Below are positions 62,365 to 64,000 of a DNA stretch of 64,000 bases, piece by piece. How positions within the stretch are numbered: position 1 is the stretch's first letter; every line of letters begins with the position of its first letter. Below the pieces are notes generated by a model that ran no database searches, was not told the DNA's origin, and saw only the letters and a list, made by a program, of their open reading frames with translations. Origin of the DNA: Nitriliruptoraceae bacterium (GTDB taxonomy: Bacteria > Actinomycetota > Nitriliruptoria > Nitriliruptorales > Nitriliruptoraceae); NCBI GenBank assembly GCA_003565155.1, contig PXDB01000035.1, forward strand, positions 1 to 64,000, given 5' to 3'. The position numbers and the translations under genes are program-made.

Positions 62365-62407
62365 GTTTGCAGCGAAGTGACCTCAAGGCGGTCGTTCGGC
62401 TGCGAAC
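62365..62407. repeat. 43-nt hairpin element, copy 1
   Basis: GTTTGCAG at one end and CTGCGAAC at the other form an 8-bp stem with one G-T wobble. Inside it, GACC and GGTC form a second 4-bp stem around a 7-nt loop, with 6-nt internal loops on both sides. The second copy at 62550-62592 has the identical spacing. It lies in the long spacer between the DUF2252 and CPBP genes. Confidence 0.6.
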
Positions 62408-62549
62408 CTTCGGCCGGGAGCCGGCGGCGGGACGGCGCGGGCGGATCCCTTCGGTGGTCAACGCCGCGGGCCGAGAGTTGGCGGCGACCATCTCCGCAGG
62501 TAGCTACGCGGGCGCACGGCACCGCGGAACCACCTGCCCCAGGGCGAGG

Positions 62550-62592
62550 GTTTGCAGCCAAGTGACCTCCTGCAGGTCGGTCCCCTGCGAAC
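62550..62592. repeat. 43-nt hairpin element, copy 2
   Basis: Same arms as copy 1 (GTTTGCAG/CTGCGAAC and GACC/GGTC) and the same 6-4-7-4-6 spacing inside, while the loop and internal-loop bases differ between the copies. Conserved stems with varying loops point to selection on a structure. It starts 185 bp from copy 1. Confidence 0.6.
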
Positions 62593-62629
62593 TGTCGGTC
62601 GGTGCGGGTGCGGGGCACAGCAGACTGCA

Positions 62630-62880
62630 CCACGCCGGCCGCGCCCCGCAACCGTGCCCTGCCGGCCGCGCCCCACGAACCGTGCCCTGCCGGCCGCGCC
62701 CCACGAACCGTGCCCTGCCGGCCGCGCCCCGCGAACCGCGCCCTGCCGGCCGCGCCCCGCGAACCGTGCTCTGCCGGCCGCGCCCCGCCAACCGTGCTCT
62801 GCCGGCCGCGCCCCGCCAACCGTGCCGTGCGGGCCGCTCCCCGCCAACCGTGCCCTGCGGGCCGCGCCCCGCCGGCCGGT
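62630..62880. repeat. Tandem repeat, exact 28-nt period, about 8.5 copies
   Basis: Units starting ACCGTGCCCTGCCGGCCGCG begin at 62651, 62679, 62707, 62735, 62763, 62791, 62819 and 62847, always 28 nt apart, with drift in the last two. A partial copy precedes the first. The array ends a few bases before the CPBP gene promoter. 28 is not a multiple of three, and no spacer sequences separate the units. Confidence 0.94.
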
Positions 62881-62886
62881 TACCGT
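62881..62886 (+). promoter_or_regulatory. Leaderless promoter -10 hexamer candidate
   Basis: TACCGT fits TANNNT, the -10 pattern of actinobacterial promoters. It ends 7 nt before the A of ATG 62894, so transcription would begin at the start codon. No ribosome site is present, which fits a leaderless mRNA. Confidence 0.5.
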
Positions 62887-62893
62887 CTGCGGG

Positions 62894-63574
62894 ATGAGGC
62901 CCGCCCTGTTCCTGTCGATCGCCGCCCTGGCGTGGAGCGTCGTGGGGAACGTCGTGCTCGGGGACGCGTCCTACCTCCCACGCAACCTGGCGCTCACCGC
63001 GCTCTTGCTCGTCGGTGCGCGGTGGGCAGGGTGGGGGTGGGATGAGCTCGGTCTGGCCCCGGCTCGGCATCGCCGAGGTGTCGCGACGGGCCTGGCGGCT
63101 GTTGCCGTGGTCGCTGCCGCGCTCTTGGCAGGTGTCCTGCTCGCGGACCGCATCCCCCTGGTCGCGGTCCTGCTGGCCGACGAGCGTGCCGCCGTGGCCG
63201 GTGAACAGCTGCTGTACGAGACGGTGCTGCGCATCCCCCTCGGCACAGCCGTCTTCGAGGAGGTGCTCTTCCGCGGTGTGCTCCTGGCGGCGTTCGCCCG
63301 CGCGTGGCGTGGTGCCGACGCGCGAGCGGCGATCAGCACGAGCGTGGTGTTCGGTCTGTGGCACGTCGCCGCCACCGCGGTGGCGCTGCAGATCAACGGC
63401 GTCGCGCTCACTTCCGCCACAGCCCTGCTCGCCATCACGGGCGCCGTGGCGGTCACCACCGTCGCTGGTCTGGTGTTCGCCTGGCTGCGGCGCTTCAGCG
63501 GCTCCCTGGTGGCGCCGATCCTGGCGCACATCGCCACCAACGTCGGCGGGCTGCTGGCGGCTGCGGCCACCTGA
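62894..63574 (+). CDS. CPBP-family intramembrane protease
   Basis: 226 residues. The CAAX-protease motif is FEEVLFRG (Glu122, Glu123 and Arg127 of EExxxR), with His157 in GLWHVAAT and His212/Asn216 in PILAHIATN. About six helices. These proteins cleave membrane substrates or act as bacteriocin-immunity-type membrane proteins. The 28-nt tandem array lies immediately upstream. No operon partner is visible downstream. Confidence 0.92.
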   Translation: MRPALFLSIAALAWSVVGNVVLGDASYLPRNLALTALLLVGARWAGWGWDELGLAPARHRRGVATGLAAVAVVAAALLAGVLLADRIPLVAVLLADERAAVAGEQLLYETVLRIPLGTAVFEEVLFRGVLLAAFARAWRGADARAAISTSVVFGLWHVAATAVALQINGVALTSATALLAITGAVAVTTVAGLVFAWLRRFSGSLVAPILAHIATNVGGLLAAAAT

Positions 63575-64000
63575 TACCTCGGCGCAGCGGTCGCAGCGGT
63601 GCGTCGGGTCACGGGCGTGGACCGCCGACCCATCGAGTCCGTCGGGTTGCTGCGCCGGCCCGATGCTGCGAACGGGCACGTCGTCGGCGTTCCGGTGGCT
63701 GGGCGCTGCGCAGCGCCCAGCCACCGGTGATCGGATCCCAGCCTGCTACGGCTGCGACGTCCGCGTCCGTCAGGGCGGGCTCAGATCCTTGCGGCTGGTG
63801 GGCGGTGTGGAGGCTGGCAGCCGACGGCGCCCGCCCGGCGAACACCCCGCTGGTCAACGTCCTGGCCAGGGTGACGGCCGCGGCTGGCAGCTTCTGCGGC
63901 CGGTCCCGCAACGGCGTGTCCCGGGGTTGCGCCACGTCGACCATCCAGCAGCAGCCTCGCCGCGATGGCCATGACCTGCAGCATGCTGAGGGCGGCGACC
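63575..64000. other. Right-edge region, possible gene fragment on the minus strand
   Basis: I could not establish a gene. On the minus strand, a 111-residue frame begins with ATG 63944, and its first half has the codon pattern of a real gene (third bases mostly G or C). A second frame reaching the edge reads SMLQVMAIAARLLLDG, a helix-like stretch. They could be one gene broken by a frameshift near 63940 or simply open frames. Confidence 0.25.

Noticed and set aside
62365..62592. The paired hairpins as integron attC sites
   Set aside because: The ends do not match the RYYYAAC/GTTRRRY order required for attC, and no integrase or gene cassettes are present.
62630..62880. 28-nt repeats read as a CRISPR array
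   Set aside because: The units are directly adjacent without spacers, and no cas genes occur in the window. It is a simple tandem array.
1..64000. A biosynthetic gene cluster around the exporters and SARP regulator
   Set aside because: I found no polyketide, peptide, terpene or similar synthase genes in the window, so exporters and regulator cannot be tied to a metabolite.

Overview
The window is very GC-rich DNA in which almost every codon ends in G or C. GTG starts, AGGAGG-type ribosome sites, tight 4-nt ATGA/GTGA overlaps and one likely leaderless promoter all fit an actinobacterium. A resuscitation-promoting-factor-like protein, a SARP/AfsR-type regulator, an SPFH plus ribbon-helix-helix pair and MocR/PPOX/DUF5995/DUF2252-type families support this. 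Several exported proteins are strongly acidic, so a salt- or alkali-adapted, deep-branching actinobacterium (Nitriliruptoria-like) is plausible, but that is inference. I saw no rRNA, tRNA, CRISPR array, insertion sequence or phage module.

Layout. 1-2284: an ABC exporter pair, its permease cut by the window edge. 2482-8362: two GNAT acetyltransferases, methylglyoxal synthase, a stand-alone cobalamin-binding protein with the CarH-type Wx9EH motif, a small lipoprotein and an alpha/beta hydrolase. 8370-16414: a large SARP-ATPase-TPR regulator, an acidic lipoprotein, an ECF sigma/anti-sigma/methyltransferase cluster and a small membrane protein broken by a G-run frameshift. 16489-30133: four ABC exporters of three architectures, with a ketopantoate-reductase-like protein and a secreted S33 hydrolase between them. 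30204-32524: hydrolase, methyltransferase and CoA-binding protein. 32906-38639: SPFH/RHH/GPP34 cluster, an unknown protein and a divergent membrane-anchored glycosidase-like protein. 38921-41898: a paralog of the first exporter. 42028-55052: GNAT, M28 peptidase with a CNNM/CorC-like protein, PPOX-fold oxidoreductase, acyltransferase, MocR-like regulator, COG0701 permease, LPG-synthase/flippase-like protein and DUF5995. 55169-57726: a seventh ABC exporter. 57888-63574: DUF4015-type glycosidase lipoprotein, Rpf-like protein, DUF2252 protein and a CPBP protease.

Two themes stand out. Seven ABC export systems sit in 64 kb, five of them ABC-2 type with paralogous pairs. In addition, many spacers carry short tandem repeat arrays, each with its own unit sequence and length (10, 13, 17, 21, 27, 28, 32, 43 or 51 nt). 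Related low-complexity repeats also appear inside several coding sequences. The genes otherwise read as envelope and transport functions with their regulators; no single pathway links them all.
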